In this document: one piece after another, positions 33,332-42,548 of the stretch | Layout: each line of letters starts with the position of its first letter | Numbering within the stretch: the stretch's first letter is position 1 | NCBI RefSeq assembly: GCF_022095675.1 | Contig: NZ_JAHYSG010000097.1 | Span: 1 to 47,333, forward strand | Source of the DNA: Dactylosporangium sp. AC04546 | GTDB taxonomy: Bacteria; Actinomycetota; Actinomycetes; Mycobacteriales; Micromonosporaceae | Reading direction: 5' to 3' | DNA: 47,333 nt | Notes under the pieces: model-generated | Seen by the model: the letters and a program-made list of their open reading frames with translations, nothing else | The model's database searches: none | Told to the model about the DNA's origin: nothing | Translations under genes and position numbers: made by a program

Positions 33332-34483
33332 GTGCGAGTGCTGTTCACAGCGGTGCCGATCCACGGCCATCTGCTGCCCGTGCTGCCGCTGGCCGAGGCC
33401 GCCGCCGCGGCGGGCGACGAGGTCGCGGTGGCCGTGCCGGCGTCGATGGGGCACCTGGTCGATGGGCTCGCCGTGCACCCCACCGGCCCGGACGCGGCCG
33501 AGCTGCTGGCCGAGAACGACCGGCGGACCGGTGGGGCCGACATGGCGGACATGCGTGACGTGTTCCCGGTGGCGTCGTTCTTCGCGGGGACGCGGGTGGA
33601 TCTGACGTTCGACGCCGCGCTGGCCCGGGCGCGGGAGTTCGGGGCCGAGGTCATCGTCGCCGACGAGTACGACGCGGTCGGGGCGATGGTGGCCGCCGCG
33701 CTCGGGGTGCCGCTGGTGCGGCACGCGGTGGGGCTGCCGGTGTCGCCGCCGGCGCTGGGGCCGGCGATGGAGGACCTGCTGACGCCGCGGTACGCCGAGC
33801 GCCGCCTGGCCAGGGCCGGGCGCTTCGCCCTGGTGGACCCGTGGCCGGCCGCGTTGCACGGGCCGCGCTGGTCGCCGCCGGCCGACCGGCTGCCGGTCCA
33901 GCCCCGGGCCTACGCCGGGACGGCGCCGGCCGAGCTGCCGTCGTTCGGCGGCCCGCCGCGGCGCGCACGGGTGCTCGTCACGCTGGGGACCGTGCTGCTG
34001 GACGCGGCGATGCTCGACGCGCTCGTGGACTCGGTGGCGGCGCTCGACGACGTGGACGTGCTCGCGAACGTCGCGCCGGGCACCGCCCGCACGCTCGCGG
34101 ACACCCGGCCGAACGTCCGCTTCGTGGGCTTCGTGCCCATCGCGCAGCTCCTCGCCGCCGGCGTCTCGGTGGTCGTCGCCGCGGGCGGCGCCGGGACCGT
34201 GCTGGCCGCCCTGGGCCGCGGCATCCCGATGGTGCTGTGGCCCAAGGGCGCGGAGAAGCCGATGAACGCCGAGCGGGTCGCCGCGGCCGGGGCCGGCATC
34301 GTCGTCGACGAGCCGGCGCGGGCGGCCGACGCGGTCCGCGAGATCCTGCACGACGCGTCGTACCGCGCCGGCGCCGAGCGCGTCGCCGAGCAGCTCCGCG
34401 CCGCGCCCCACCCGGCCCGGGTCTGGTCCGCGCTGCGCGAACGGCTGCGAACCAGCGCCGCCGCCACGGTCACGGGCAGCTGA
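33332..34483 (+). CDS. GT1-family glycosyltransferase (UGT/MGT-like)
   Basis: A 383-residue GT-B glycosyltransferase of the macrolide/antibiotic type, transferring a nucleotide-activated sugar to a small-molecule acceptor. The N-terminal VPIHGHLLPVLPLAEAA loop contains the likely catalytic His, and the C-terminal donor site has VVVAAGGAGTVLAALGRGIP followed by PKGAEKPMNAERV. The GTG at 33332 is chosen at the start of the typical N-terminal strand RVLFTAVPIHGH. The 3' end overlaps the convergent SARP regulator by 14 nt. It may decorate the product of the neighbouring ligase-methyltransferase cassette, but this is only proximity. Confidence 0.92.
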   Translation: MRVLFTAVPIHGHLLPVLPLAEAAAAAGDEVAVAVPASMGHLVDGLAVHPTGPDAAELLAENDRRTGGADMADMRDVFPVASFFAGTRVDLTFDAALARAREFGAEVIVADEYDAVGAMVAAALGVPLVRHAVGLPVSPPALGPAMEDLLTPRYAERRLARAGRFALVDPWPAALHGPRWSPPADRLPVQPRAYAGTAPAELPSFGGPPRRARVLVTLGTVLLDAAMLDALVDSVAALDDVDVLANVAPGTARTLADTRPNVRFVGFVPIAQLLAAGVSVVVAAGGAGTVLAALGRGIPMVLWPKGAEKPMNAERVAAAGAGIVVDEPARAADAVREILHDASYRAGAERVAEQLRAAPHPARVWSALRERLRTSAAATVTGS

Positions 34484-37400
34484 ACGCGGCCCGCGCCCGG
34501 TCCAGGTGCGCGGCGCGGTCCAGCCCCAGCGGCGAGCGCCGGCCTTCGGCGAGGTGCCGGGCCAGCTCGTGATGGGCGCGGGCCAGCTCGTACGGCATCC
34601 GCCGGCGCTCCGCCTCGCGGACCGCCCGCACCCACACGCGCGTCGCGGCCCGCCGGCGGCCGGCCAGCCAGCGGGCCCGGCCGAGGCAGACGAGGGCGCG
34701 CGGGCGGGCCATGGGGAAGGCGCGGGCGTAGCGGCGCAGCCGCCGCAGGGCGCCCGCCGCGGTCGCCCGGACGCCGGCCGGGTCGGGCCCGCCCTCGGCG
34801 GCGGGCTGTTCGAGCAGCGCGAGGCAGACCTCGACGACGCCGGCGTGGGCCTCCAGGGCGTACTGCGCGAACGACGGGCGCGGGCCCACCAGCCGGTCCG
34901 CCGCGACGGCCGCCTGCCAGGCCTCCGCCCGGCGGCCGGCGGCGAGGTGCACCCGGGCGGCGGCGACCCGGTAGCGGGCGGCGTCGACGCCGGCCGTGTC
35001 CGGCAGGAGCCCGGCGGCGGCCCGCAGGTGCTCCGGCAGCGCCGGGTCGGCGGGGTCGGCGCGGACCGCCGTCTCGATGAGCAGCAGCAGGCCCCAGAGC
35101 TGCACGACCACGTCCTGGCGGTCGCGCCCGGAGGCCAGGCCCTCGGCGGCCGCGGCGACCGTCTCCGGGTCGCGGGCGGTGAGGTACCGGGCCGCCGCCG
35201 CGATGAGCAGCACCTCGTCGGCCCACCGGTGCAGCGGCGTGCGGTCGCGCAGCGCCAGCGCCCGGGCCGCGCCGGCCTCCACGTCGGCCCACGCGCCGAC
35301 GCCGGTCCAGTACAGCCCGCCGACGATGCCGACCCAGCAGGTGGTGAGCGGGTCCCCGGCCCGGTCGGCCGCGGCGCGGGCGGCGCGCAGCTGGCGGCGG
35401 GCGAGCGGGTGCAGCCCGCCGACGCCGAGCAGCATCCCCAGGCCGGCCCGGGCGCGGGCGGTGAGGTCGGGGTCGCCGGCGCGCTCGGCCTCGTCGAGCG
35501 CGCCCAGCGCCGCCGGCAGCATCGGGAGCCGCTCGCCGAGGACCCAGTAGGCCTCGATGATCGTGAAGTACGCCGCCGCCCGCTCACGGACCTCGTCGCG
35601 CCGCTCCCCGCGGAGTGCGGCGCGGCCCGGCAGCAGCCGCCGGCCCACCCGGGCGGCCAGCGTGGCCAGGCGGCCGGCGGTCGTCCGCGGGGCCCGGCTG
35701 CCCAGCCGCTCCAGGGCCCGCTCCAGGTGGTGCCGGGCCGCCCCGGCCTCCCCGAGCTGCTGGTGGGCCTCGCCGAGGACGCGCTCCCAGCGGGCCCGGA
35801 GCAGGGCCGGTGTGCCCGGGCGGTCCACCGCGGCGGCGAAGCACGCCCGGACCTCGCGGAACCAGCCCATCCGGCCGTACAGCGCCCACACCAGGCCGAG
35901 GTGGGCGTCGAGTGTCGCCGGGTCGGCCGTGCGGACCAGCAGCTCGGTCGCCGCGCGCAGGTTCTCCGCGTCGGCCTCCGGCCACGACTCGCCCCCGGCG
36001 GCGAGCAGCGCGGCGTAGTGCCGTGCGTGGCGCCGCAGCGTCTCCGCCTCCTCCTCCGGGTCGGCGGCGAGGCGCTCGGCGGCGTACTGGCGCAGCAGCT
36101 CGTGCAGCTCGTAACGGCCGTCGTCGCCCACGGCGACCAGCGACTGGTCGACCAGCCCGGCCAGCACCGCCAGCCCGGCGCCGGCCACCGCCTCGGCGGC
36201 GGCCAGGTCGAAGCCGCGCCGCAGCACGGAGAACCGGCGCAGGGCGCCGGCCTCCTCGTCGGTCAGCAACCGGCAGGACCAGTCGATCACCGTGCGCATG
36301 CTGCGGTGCCGCGGCTCCACGTCGGACGCGGTGGTCGCGAGCAGGTCGAGGCCGGCGGCGAGCCGGTCGGCGATCGCGGCCGGGCCGGCCGAGCGCATCC
36401 ACCGGGCGGCGAGCTCGATCGCCAGCGGCATCCCCGCCACCAGCCGGCACAGGCGGCCGGCGGCCTCGGTCGCCTCGGCGGTCGTCAGGCCCGGGCGCAG
36501 GAGCCGGGCCCGCTCGACGAAGAGCCGTACCGCGTCGTAGCCGGCCGCGTCGGCGCCCGGCGGCGGGCAGGCCAGGCCCCGCACCTCGACGAGCCACTCG
36601 GCGCCGAGGCCGAGCTGCCGCCGCGAGGTGGCCAGCACCGTCACGCCGGGCGCCCGGCGCAGCAGCTCGACGAGCACGCCGCCCGCGCCGCGCAGGTGCT
36701 CGAGGTTGTCGAGGACCAGCAGCAGCTCCCGGTCGGCGAGATGGCCGGCGAGGACGTCGAGCGGGTCGCGCGGGACCGCGAGCGACAGGCCGAACGCGCG
36801 GGCGAGGTCGGTGACCACGAGATCACCGGCCCGGTCGGCGCCGGCCGGGCCGGTGCCGGCGAACGACACGAACACCGCCCCGTCGCGGTGCCGGTCCGGG
36901 CGCTGCGCGGCGGCCTCCACCGCCAGCCGGGTCTTGCCGACCCCGCCGGGCCCGACGAGTGTGACGAGCCGGCAGGCCGGGTCGGCCAGCAGCTCCCGCA
37001 GTCGGCGCAGCTCCTCGTCCCGCCCGATGAGCGTCGTGAGCGGCCGCGGCAGGTCGGGAACCCCAGCGGTGCCGGCGGTGAACGACGCCGCGCCGGCGAT
37101 CTCGTCGCGCAGCGCGGCGGTCGCGGCCGACGGCTCGGCCCCGACCTCCTCGCGCAGCAGGTATCGGCAGGTGTCGTACTGGGCGAGCGCGGCGCTGCGC
37201 CGGCCGTCCAGCGCCAGGAACCACATCAGCGCGCGGTGCGCCTCCTCGTCCAGCGGGCCCAGCTCCAGCATGCGCCGGGCGACCTCGACCCCGCCGGCCG
37301 CGTCGCCGCCGTCGCGGGCACGGCGCACCGCGCGGTCCATGACGGCGAGCATGTCCGCCCGGGCGGCCGCGCGCCGCCCGGCCACCCACTCGTCGAAGAC

Positions 37401-37808
37401 CGGCGCCCCCGGCACCTCGAAGCCGTCGAGGAACTCGCCGCGGCACAGCCGGACGGCCGTCAGCAGCTCGCCGTCGTCGGCGCTCGCGGCGACGCGGGCC
37501 ACCTCGAGGGCGTCGACCCAGATCGGCGGGCCGTCCGGCGCCACCGTCTGCCGGCTGATCCGCAGGCGGCCCGGCACGACCCGGCGCAGCTTCGTGAGCA
37601 CCAGCCGGAGGTTGGCCCGCGCGGCCGGCTCCGGCAGGTCACTCCACAGCAGCCCGGCCAGCGCGGTGCGGGGGTGCGCGGTGCCGGTCACGGCGAGGAA
37701 GCACAGCAGTGCGGCCGCCTTGACGGACGCCAGCTCCGCGAGCGGGCGCCCGTCGACGGTCAGCTCGGCCCGGCCGAGCACGCGGATCCGGAGCTGCTTG
37801 TCGATCAT
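34470..37808 (-). CDS. AfsR-like SARP transcriptional regulator with NB-ARC and TPR domains
   Basis: A 1112-residue activator of the AfsR class. The N-terminal OmpR-type winged helix (about 1-95, LRIRVLGRAELTVDGRPLAE and LRLVLTKLRRVVPG) is followed by a BTAD domain (about 96-240, CRGEFLDGFEVPGAPVFDEW and DTCRYLLREEVG), then an NB-ARC ATPase with Walker A LVGPGGVGKTRLAVEA (Lys292), Walker B ELLLVLDNLEHL and VTVLATSRRQLGL, and a long C-terminal TPR-like helical region from about 620. It is divergent from the acyl-CoA ligase, and the 94-bp gap holds direct repeats of SARP type, so it probably activates that operon. The ATG at 37808 is at the domain start; the longer frame is spurious. Confidence 0.93.
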   Translation of the reverse strand: MIDKQLRIRVLGRAELTVDGRPLAELASVKAAALLCFLAVTGTAHPRTALAGLLWSDLPEPAARANLRLVLTKLRRVVPGRLRISRQTVAPDGPPIWVDALEVARVAASADDGELLTAVRLCRGEFLDGFEVPGAPVFDEWVAGRRAAARADMLAVMDRAVRRARDGGDAAGGVEVARRMLELGPLDEEAHRALMWFLALDGRRSAALAQYDTCRYLLREEVGAEPSAATAALRDEIAGAASFTAGTAGVPDLPRPLTTLIGRDEELRRLRELLADPACRLVTLVGPGGVGKTRLAVEAAAQRPDRHRDGAVFVSFAGTGPAGADRAGDLVVTDLARAFGLSLAVPRDPLDVLAGHLADRELLLVLDNLEHLRGAGGVLVELLRRAPGVTVLATSRRQLGLGAEWLVEVRGLACPPPGADAAGYDAVRLFVERARLLRPGLTTAEATEAAGRLCRLVAGMPLAIELAARWMRSAGPAAIADRLAAGLDLLATTASDVEPRHRSMRTVIDWSCRLLTDEEAGALRRFSVLRRGFDLAAAEAVAGAGLAVLAGLVDQSLVAVGDDGRYELHELLRQYAAERLAADPEEEAETLRRHARHYAALLAAGGESWPEADAENLRAATELLVRTADPATLDAHLGLVWALYGRMGWFREVRACFAAAVDRPGTPALLRARWERVLGEAHQQLGEAGAARHHLERALERLGSRAPRTTAGRLATLAARVGRRLLPGRAALRGERRDEVRERAAAYFTIIEAYWVLGERLPMLPAALGALDEAERAGDPDLTARARAGLGMLLGVGGLHPLARRQLRAARAAADRAGDPLTTCWVGIVGGLYWTGVGAWADVEAGAARALALRDRTPLHRWADEVLLIAAAARYLTARDPETVAAAAEGLASGRDRQDVVVQLWGLLLLIETAVRADPADPALPEHLRAAAGLLPDTAGVDAARYRVAAARVHLAAGRRAEAWQAAVAADRLVGPRPSFAQYALEAHAGVVEVCLALLEQPAAEGGPDPAGVRATAAGALRRLRRYARAFPMARPRALVCLGRARWLAGRRRAATRVWVRAVREAERRRMPYELARAHHELARHLAEGRRSPLGLDRAAHLDRARAAFSCP

Positions 37809-37849
37809 CGCCACCACCGTCGTCCAGCCGACCCTACCCGCACGACGAC

Positions 37850-37896
37850 CCGCACACGATCGGGAAACGATCCGCACACGGTGGGCCGGCACGATC
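37850..37896 (+). promoter_or_regulatory. Putative SARP binding repeats and leaderless ligase promoter
   Basis: CCGCACACG occurs at 37850-37858 and 37872-37880, exactly 22 bp apart, and ACGATC at 37856-37861 and 37867-37872, 11 bp apart. SARP activators bind direct repeats at 11/22-bp spacing about 8 bp upstream of a -10 box. Here a -10-like CACGAT (37890-37895) follows after 9 bp, and the ligase ATG at 37903 is 7 nt further on, so a leaderless message is predicted. Confidence 0.65.
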
Positions 37897-37902
37897 CGGG
37901 GC

Positions 37903-39555
37903 ATGACCGTCACCGATCCCTTCCGTAGCCCCCTGCCCGACGTGCCGGTCGGCGGGACCACCGTGCCGGCGTACGTGCTGCGGCACGCCGAACGCCTCGG
38001 CGACAAGCCGGCCCTCATCGACGGCCCGACCGGCCGGGCGATCAGCTACCGCGAGCTCGCGGCCGGCGTCGAGCGGGTCGCGGCCGGCCTGGCCGCCCGC
38101 GGGTTCGCGCCCGGGGACGTGCTGGCCGTGTACTGCCCCAACCGTCCCGAGTACGCCCTCGCCGCCTACGGGGCGATGGCCGCCGGCGGCGCGGTCACCG
38201 GCGCGCACCCCCAGCTCACCGCGGACGAGCTGGCCGGGCAGCTCACCGACGCCCGGGCCCGGCTGCTGGTCACCGTGCCCGCGCTGCTGGAGCGGGCCCT
38301 GGCCGCCGCCGCCCGCGCCGGCGTCGCCGAGGTGCTCGTCATCGACGGCGACGGCACCGCGGGCGGCACGCCGTTCGACGCGCTGACCGGCCACGGCCAC
38401 CCGTCGGTGCCGGACGGCGCGGTGGCCGCCCTGCCGTACTCCAGCGGCACCACCGGACTGCCCAAGGGCGTCGAGCTCACGCACGCGGCGCTGGTCACCA
38501 ACGCCCGGCAGGCGCAGGCGGTGCTGGGATTCGCCGCCGGCGACGTGGTCCTGGCGGCGGCGCCGTTCTGCCACGTCATCGGCATGAACCTGCTCCTGCC
38601 GTGCGGGCTGGCGGCCGGGGCGACCGTCGTCACCCTCCCCGCGTTCGACCTCGAGGACTTCCTGCGGGCGATCCAGGCGTACCGGGCGACCGTGACGATC
38701 GTGGTCCCGCCCGTCGCGCGGGCCCTCGCCCACCACCCGGCCGTCGACCGCTACGACCTGTCGTCGCTGCGCCGCCTCGGCGTCGGCGCCGCCCCGCTCG
38801 ACCCCGAAACCGAACAGCGCTGTGCCGAGCGGCTCGGCTGCGCGACCAGCCAGGGCCTGGGCCTGACCGAGGCCGGGGCGCTGGTCGCCGTCGGCCCGCT
38901 CGACGCGCCGCGGCGCGGGTCGGCGGGCCGGCTGGTGCCGAACACCGAGGCGCGCATCGTCGACCCGGGGACCGGCGCCGACCTCGGCACCGGCCGGACC
39001 GGCGAGCTGTGGGTGCGCGGCCCTCAGCTGATGCGGGGGTACCGCCGGCAGCCGGACGCGACCGCCGCCACCCTCGACGCCGACGGCTGGCTGCACACCG
39101 GCGACCTGTGCTCGTTCGACGAGGACGGCTACCTCTGGGTCACCGACCGGCTCAAGGACGTCGTCAAGTCCGGCGGCTACCAGGTGGCGCCGGCCGAGCT
39201 GGAGCGGATCCTGCTGCTGCACCCGGCGGTCGCCGACGCCGCCGTGGTGGCCCGGCCGGACCCGGTCGCCGGTGAGGTGCCGGTGGCGCATGTCGTCCTG
39301 CGCGGCCCGGCGACGGCCGCCGAGCTGCTGGCGTACGTGGCGGAGCGGGTCGCGCCGTTCAAGCGGCTCGCCGCGGTCCGCGTCACCGGGTCGGTCCCGC
39401 GCTCGCCGACCGGCAAGCTGCTGCGGCGCGTGCTCGCCGCGGCCGAGCGAGCCGACGCCGACCAAGCCGACGCCGGGGCCGACCGGGCCGGGGCCGACGC
39501 CGAGCGGGCCGGGGCCGACGCCGAGCGGGCCGACGCCGGGGCGGGCGCATCGTGA
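37903..39555 (+). CDS. AMP-dependent acyl-CoA ligase (4-coumarate-CoA ligase-like)
   Basis: A 550-residue ANL-superfamily enzyme activating a carboxylic acid with ATP to an acyl-AMP and then thioester. Motifs are the P-loop LPYSSGTTGLPKGVELTH, the A5-type TSQGLGLTEAGAL, HTGDLCSFDEDGYLWVTDR with the hinge, LKDVVKSGGYQVAPAELE and the catalytic Lys of SPTGKLLRR. The acid is unknown; the acyl pocket (APFCHVIGMNLLLPCGLAAG) resembles plant-type 4CL and fatty-acid ligases. The C-terminus is extended by a 30-residue Ala/Asp/Glu/Arg tail made of tandem repeats. It overlaps the methyltransferase by GTGA, and is probably switched on by the divergent SARP regulator. Confidence 0.93.
   Translation: MTVTDPFRSPLPDVPVGGTTVPAYVLRHAERLGDKPALIDGPTGRAISYRELAAGVERVAAGLAARGFAPGDVLAVYCPNRPEYALAAYGAMAAGGAVTGAHPQLTADELAGQLTDARARLLVTVPALLERALAAAARAGVAEVLVIDGDGTAGGTPFDALTGHGHPSVPDGAVAALPYSSGTTGLPKGVELTHAALVTNARQAQAVLGFAAGDVVLAAAPFCHVIGMNLLLPCGLAAGATVVTLPAFDLEDFLRAIQAYRATVTIVVPPVARALAHHPAVDRYDLSSLRRLGVGAAPLDPETEQRCAERLGCATSQGLGLTEAGALVAVGPLDAPRRGSAGRLVPNTEARIVDPGTGADLGTGRTGELWVRGPQLMRGYRRQPDATAATLDADGWLHTGDLCSFDEDGYLWVTDRLKDVVKSGGYQVAPAELERILLLHPAVADAAVVARPDPVAGEVPVAHVVLRGPATAAELLAYVAERVAPFKRLAAVRVTGSVPRSPTGKLLRRVLAAAERADADQADAGADRAGADAERAGADAERADAGAGAS
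39451..39531 (+). repeat. 21-bp tandem repeats encoding the ligase C-terminal tail
   Basis: Two identical 21-bp copies (39490-39510 and 39511-39531, encoding GADAERA) are preceded by degenerate copies from about 39451 (EADADQADAGADRA-like). The tail lies beyond the conserved ligase fold. Confidence 0.85.
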
Positions 39556-40892
39556 CCGCGCTGACCGCCCGGCGGGCGAGCGGGCGGAGCCGGCGGCTGC
39601 GCGAGTGGCTCGTCACCGCCGCCGCCACCGCGGCGTCGGTGTACGCGCTGGACGTCACGGCGACCGCCGCCGGGGTCGCGCTGGTCGCCGCCGGCTGGCT
39701 CGGCGGCATCGGCCACGGGTGGGCGGTGGCGTTCCTGGCCGTGACCTACCTGGCCTGGGGCGCCGGCCTGCGGGTCGCGCTGCGGGCCAACCGGCTGCTG
39801 CTGGAGACGACGGGGACGAGCACCAACGCCCTGTCGAAGGCCGCGTACGACCTGGCCCGGCGGCTGACCGGCCGGGCCCGCCCGGCCCGCCTCGCCGCGG
39901 CCGGCGGCTACACGGCCACGGAGATCGTCAAGGAGCTGCCGTACTACGCGGGCGCGTTCGGGGTCGCGGCGCTGAGCGACACCGTCGGCGGGGTCGACGC
40001 GCTGGTCTTCCTCGGCGGCGCGAACCTGGGTGCGGCGCTGTACGAGCTCGGGCTGGCCCGCCTGGTGCGGGCCGTCGTGCGGCGCCGGCGGCGGTACGCG
40101 TCGTTCGACACGGACTGGGTGCCCGCCGAGTACCTGGCCGGCTACTACAGCACCGTCGAGCCGGACGAGGTCGCCACGATCGCGTTCCTCGTCGAGGCGC
40201 TGCGCCGGGCCGAGCCCGGGCGGCCGGTGCTGTTCTTCGGCGTCGGACCCACCCTGCACCACGTCTTCGCGGCGGCCGGGGTCGCCTCCGAGATCCACCT
40301 CGGCGACTACCTGCCGGCGAACCTCGCGGAGATCCGCCGGTGGATCGAGCGGGAGCCCGGCGCGCACGACTGGCGGCCGTTCGTCCGCCACACGCTGCGG
40401 TGCGAGGGCAACGCCGAGCCGAGCGACGACGACGTGGCCGCCCGCGAGGACCTCACCCGGGCGCGGATCACGGCCCTGATCCGGGTCGACGCCCGCGACC
40501 CGCGGCCGGTCGACCGGTGCTACGCCACGGTGGTCAGCGCCTACTGCGCCGACTCCGCCACCGGTGACCGGGCGACCTGGGAGCGGTACATGCGCCACAT
40601 CACCGGACTGGTCGGGCCGGGCGGCCTGTTCGTCACCGCGGCGCTGCGCCGCTGCCGCGGTTACACCGTCGGCGGCAGGAGGTTCCCGAGCGCGTACGTC
40701 GACGAGCACGACGTCCGCACGGCGCTGCGTCACGGCTTCGACCCGCACGCCGGCGCGGTCGAGGTCCATCCGGTACCCCAAGTCGCCACCCACGGCTACG
40801 CGGGGATCGTGCTGGCCTGGGCCCGCCGGAGCGGGCCGGGCGCGCGCGGTCGCACGGCCCGGCCCGCGGTGCACGGCGTCAGCTCACCGTGA
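39552..40892 (+). CDS. NNMT/PNMT/TEMT-family methyltransferase with N-terminal membrane domain
   Basis: A 446-residue fusion. The first 170 residues are hydrophobic, with about four predicted helices ([79 protein letters not shown]). The rest (about 185-435) is a SAM-dependent methyltransferase of the nicotinamide/phenylethanolamine N-methyltransferase family: [37 protein letters not shown] (motif I), [34 protein letters not shown] and [19 protein letters not shown]. The GTG start overlaps the ligase stop. Such enzymes usually methylate amines; a membrane anchor would suit a lipid-like substrate prepared by the ligase (inference). Ends 14 nt inside the convergent protease gene. Confidence 0.85.
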   Translation: MTALTARRASGRSRRLREWLVTAAATAASVYALDVTATAAGVALVAAGWLGGIGHGWAVAFLAVTYLAWGAGLRVALRANRLLLETTGTSTNALSKAAYDLARRLTGRARPARLAAAGGYTATEIVKELPYYAGAFGVAALSDTVGGVDALVFLGGANLGAALYELGLARLVRAVVRRRRRYASFDTDWVPAEYLAGYYSTVEPDEVATIAFLVEALRRAEPGRPVLFFGVGPTLHHVFAAAGVASEIHLGDYLPANLAEIRRWIEREPGAHDWRPFVRHTLRCEGNAEPSDDDVAAREDLTRARITALIRVDARDPRPVDRCYATVVSAYCADSATGDRATWERYMRHITGLVGPGGLFVTAALRRCRGYTVGGRRFPSAYVDEHDVRTALRHGFDPHAGAVEVHPVPQVATHGYAGIVLAWARRSGPGARGRTARPAVHGVSSP

Positions 40893-42447
40893 CGGCGAGG
40901 TCGTCGAGGACGAAGGACGTCTGCAGGGACGAGTCCTCGGTGCCGTTGAACTTCAGGGTCACCGTCTGGCCGGCGAACGGCGAGAGGCTGTACGTCTTCT
41001 GGACGTAGCCCGACGCCTTGTTCAGGTTCGACAGGGTGGCCAGGGTGGTCGAGCCGGCGGTCACCGTCAGCTTGTCGTAGGCGACGGTGGTCGTGGTCTC
41101 GGCCGTGTCGATGTGCACCCAGAAGGTGAGGGTCGCGGTGCAGCCGGCCGGGATCGTCACCGACTGCGACACCGACTCGGTGTGGGTGGAGCCGTAGCCG
41201 AGCAGCCAGGCGCTGTAGGTGCCGGTGCGGGCGGGCTGGCCCTGGCTCGACCACTGGCCGATCGCGCCGGTGGTGCCGGTCCACGAGGCCGCGCCCGACT
41301 CGAAGCCGGGGTTCGCGAGCAGCTGGCCGCTGCACGTGCCGCCGCCACCGCCGCTGACCGTGAACGTGAACGTCGCGCTGCCGGTCGCGCCGGTCGTGTC
41401 GCGCGCCGTGACCGTCGTGGTGCTGGTGCCGGCCGTGGTCGGGGTGCCCGAGATGAGGCCGGTGCCGGTGTTGATGGTCAGCCCGGCCGGCAGGCCGGTC
41501 GCCGAGTAGGTCAGGGTCTGGCCGCTGCCCGACGACGACGCCTGGATCTGCAGCGACTTCGCGGTGCCGACGGTCGCCGTCTGGTTGCCCGGGTTGGTGA
41601 CGGTGACCGTGTTGCCGCTGCCCGGGGGCCTGGTGAGCAGGCAGCCGGCGAGGGTCAGGTCGATCGCCCGGCTGGCGTTGAGGCAGGTGGTGAACCAGTA
41701 GGTCTGCTCACCGTAGGACTGGCCCTGGTGGACGGTGACGTTGCCATTGGCGTCCACCTCACACGGGTTGTTCAGCGTGCAGCTCTGCCCGTCGTCGTTG
41801 CCGGTGTTGTTGATGCCGACGATCTGGTTGTCCGACGACCGGATGATCGGCGAGCCGGAGGTGCCGTGGGTGGTCTGGCATCCGGTGTTGTACCGGATGG
41901 AGTCGTGCCACGTCCACTGGTCCTCGCGCAGGGTCGGCACGAAGCCGTTGATCGAGCAGGTCCAGACCTGCTTCCAGTAGCTCGACGGGATCGTCATCGC
42001 GGTGCCGTCGGCCGGGCGGGCGGAGGCGATGGTGAGCGCCGTGGTGCTGTACTTGGTCTTGATCGACGCGAACGTCTCGTTGAGCTGGTAGAGGGCCACG
42101 TCGGTGTTGGTCATCGTGGCGTAGAGCAGCAGGTCGGCCCGCACGGTGCCGAGCGCGTTGCCGGTGTTGCCGAGCAGCGTGCCGGTCCGGGAGCTGGCGC
42201 GGTTGACGTACACCTGCCCGGCGTTGATGAACCCGTTCTCGTAGCAGTGGCCGTTGGTGAGCAGCATGGCCCGGTCGCTGTCGACCGAGCTGGGGTACCG
42301 CACCAGCGAGCCCGAGCAGTTGTTGAGGGCGATGGTGGCGGTCAGCCCGGTGACCTGGACCGCGTGGGCGGGGGCCGGACCGGCGACGACGCTCGCGGCG
42401 GCGGCGAGGATGGCCGCGCCGATGGCGAGTGCGCGTCTGTAGCGCAT
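40879..42447 (-). CDS. Secreted trypsin-like serine protease with putative Ig and carbohydrate-binding-like domains
   Basis: A 522-residue exoprotein with a signal peptide (cleavage after AHA, residue 29). The protease domain has the triad His67 (LLTNGHCYE), Asp116 ([10 protein letters not shown]) and Ser197 ([10 protein letters not shown]), with Cys residues for disulfides. Following are a putative Ig/cadherin-like domain (about 300-390, [20 protein letters not shown], He_PIG-like), a Gly linker, and a C-terminal beta-sandwich ([16 protein letters not shown] to [11 protein letters not shown]) like carbohydrate-binding modules. The ATG at 42447 is preceded by an AAAGGG ribosome site. It probably degrades protein outside the cell; the specificity is unknown. 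Confidence 0.9.
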   Translation of the reverse strand: MRYRRALAIGAAILAAAASVVAGPAPAHAVQVTGLTATIALNNCSGSLVRYPSSVDSDRAMLLTNGHCYENGFINAGQVYVNRASSRTGTLLGNTGNALGTVRADLLLYATMTNTDVALYQLNETFASIKTKYSTTALTIASARPADGTAMTIPSSYWKQVWTCSINGFVPTLREDQWTWHDSIRYNTGCQTTHGTSGSPIIRSSDNQIVGINNTGNDDGQSCTLNNPCEVDANGNVTVHQGQSYGEQTYWFTTCLNASRAIDLTLAGCLLTRPPGSGNTVTVTNPGNQTATVGTAKSLQIQASSSGSGQTLTYSATGLPAGLTINTGTGLISGTPTTAGTSTTTVTARDTTGATGSATFTFTVSGGGGGTCSGQLLANPGFESGAASWTGTTGAIGQWSSQGQPARTGTYSAWLLGYGSTHTESVSQSVTIPAGCTATLTFWVHIDTAETTTTVAYDKLTVTAGSTTLATLSNLNKASGYVQKTYSLSPFAGQTVTLKFNGTEDSSLQTSFVLDDLAVTVS

Positions 42448-42505
42448 GGGGGGACCCTTTCTCCGGGGGTACGGGCGGCGCACGCCGGTGGGCACACTTC
42501 GCCGT

Positions 42506-42539
42506 CCGTCGATTGATGAAGGCACCATCACATCGACGG
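42506..42539. terminator. Inverted repeat between antiporter and protease genes
   Basis: CCGTCGAT (42506-42513) and ATCGACGG (42532-42539) are perfect complements with an 18-nt loop, 9 nt after the antiporter stop on the minus strand. It could be a weak terminator, or an operator for the protease gene. Confidence 0.4.
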
Positions 42540-42548
42540 TCATGCCCG

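Noticed and set aside
34506..37928. 1140-residue plus-strand frame opposite the SARP gene
   Set aside because: Shadow frame; the SARP domains on the minus strand are unmistakable.
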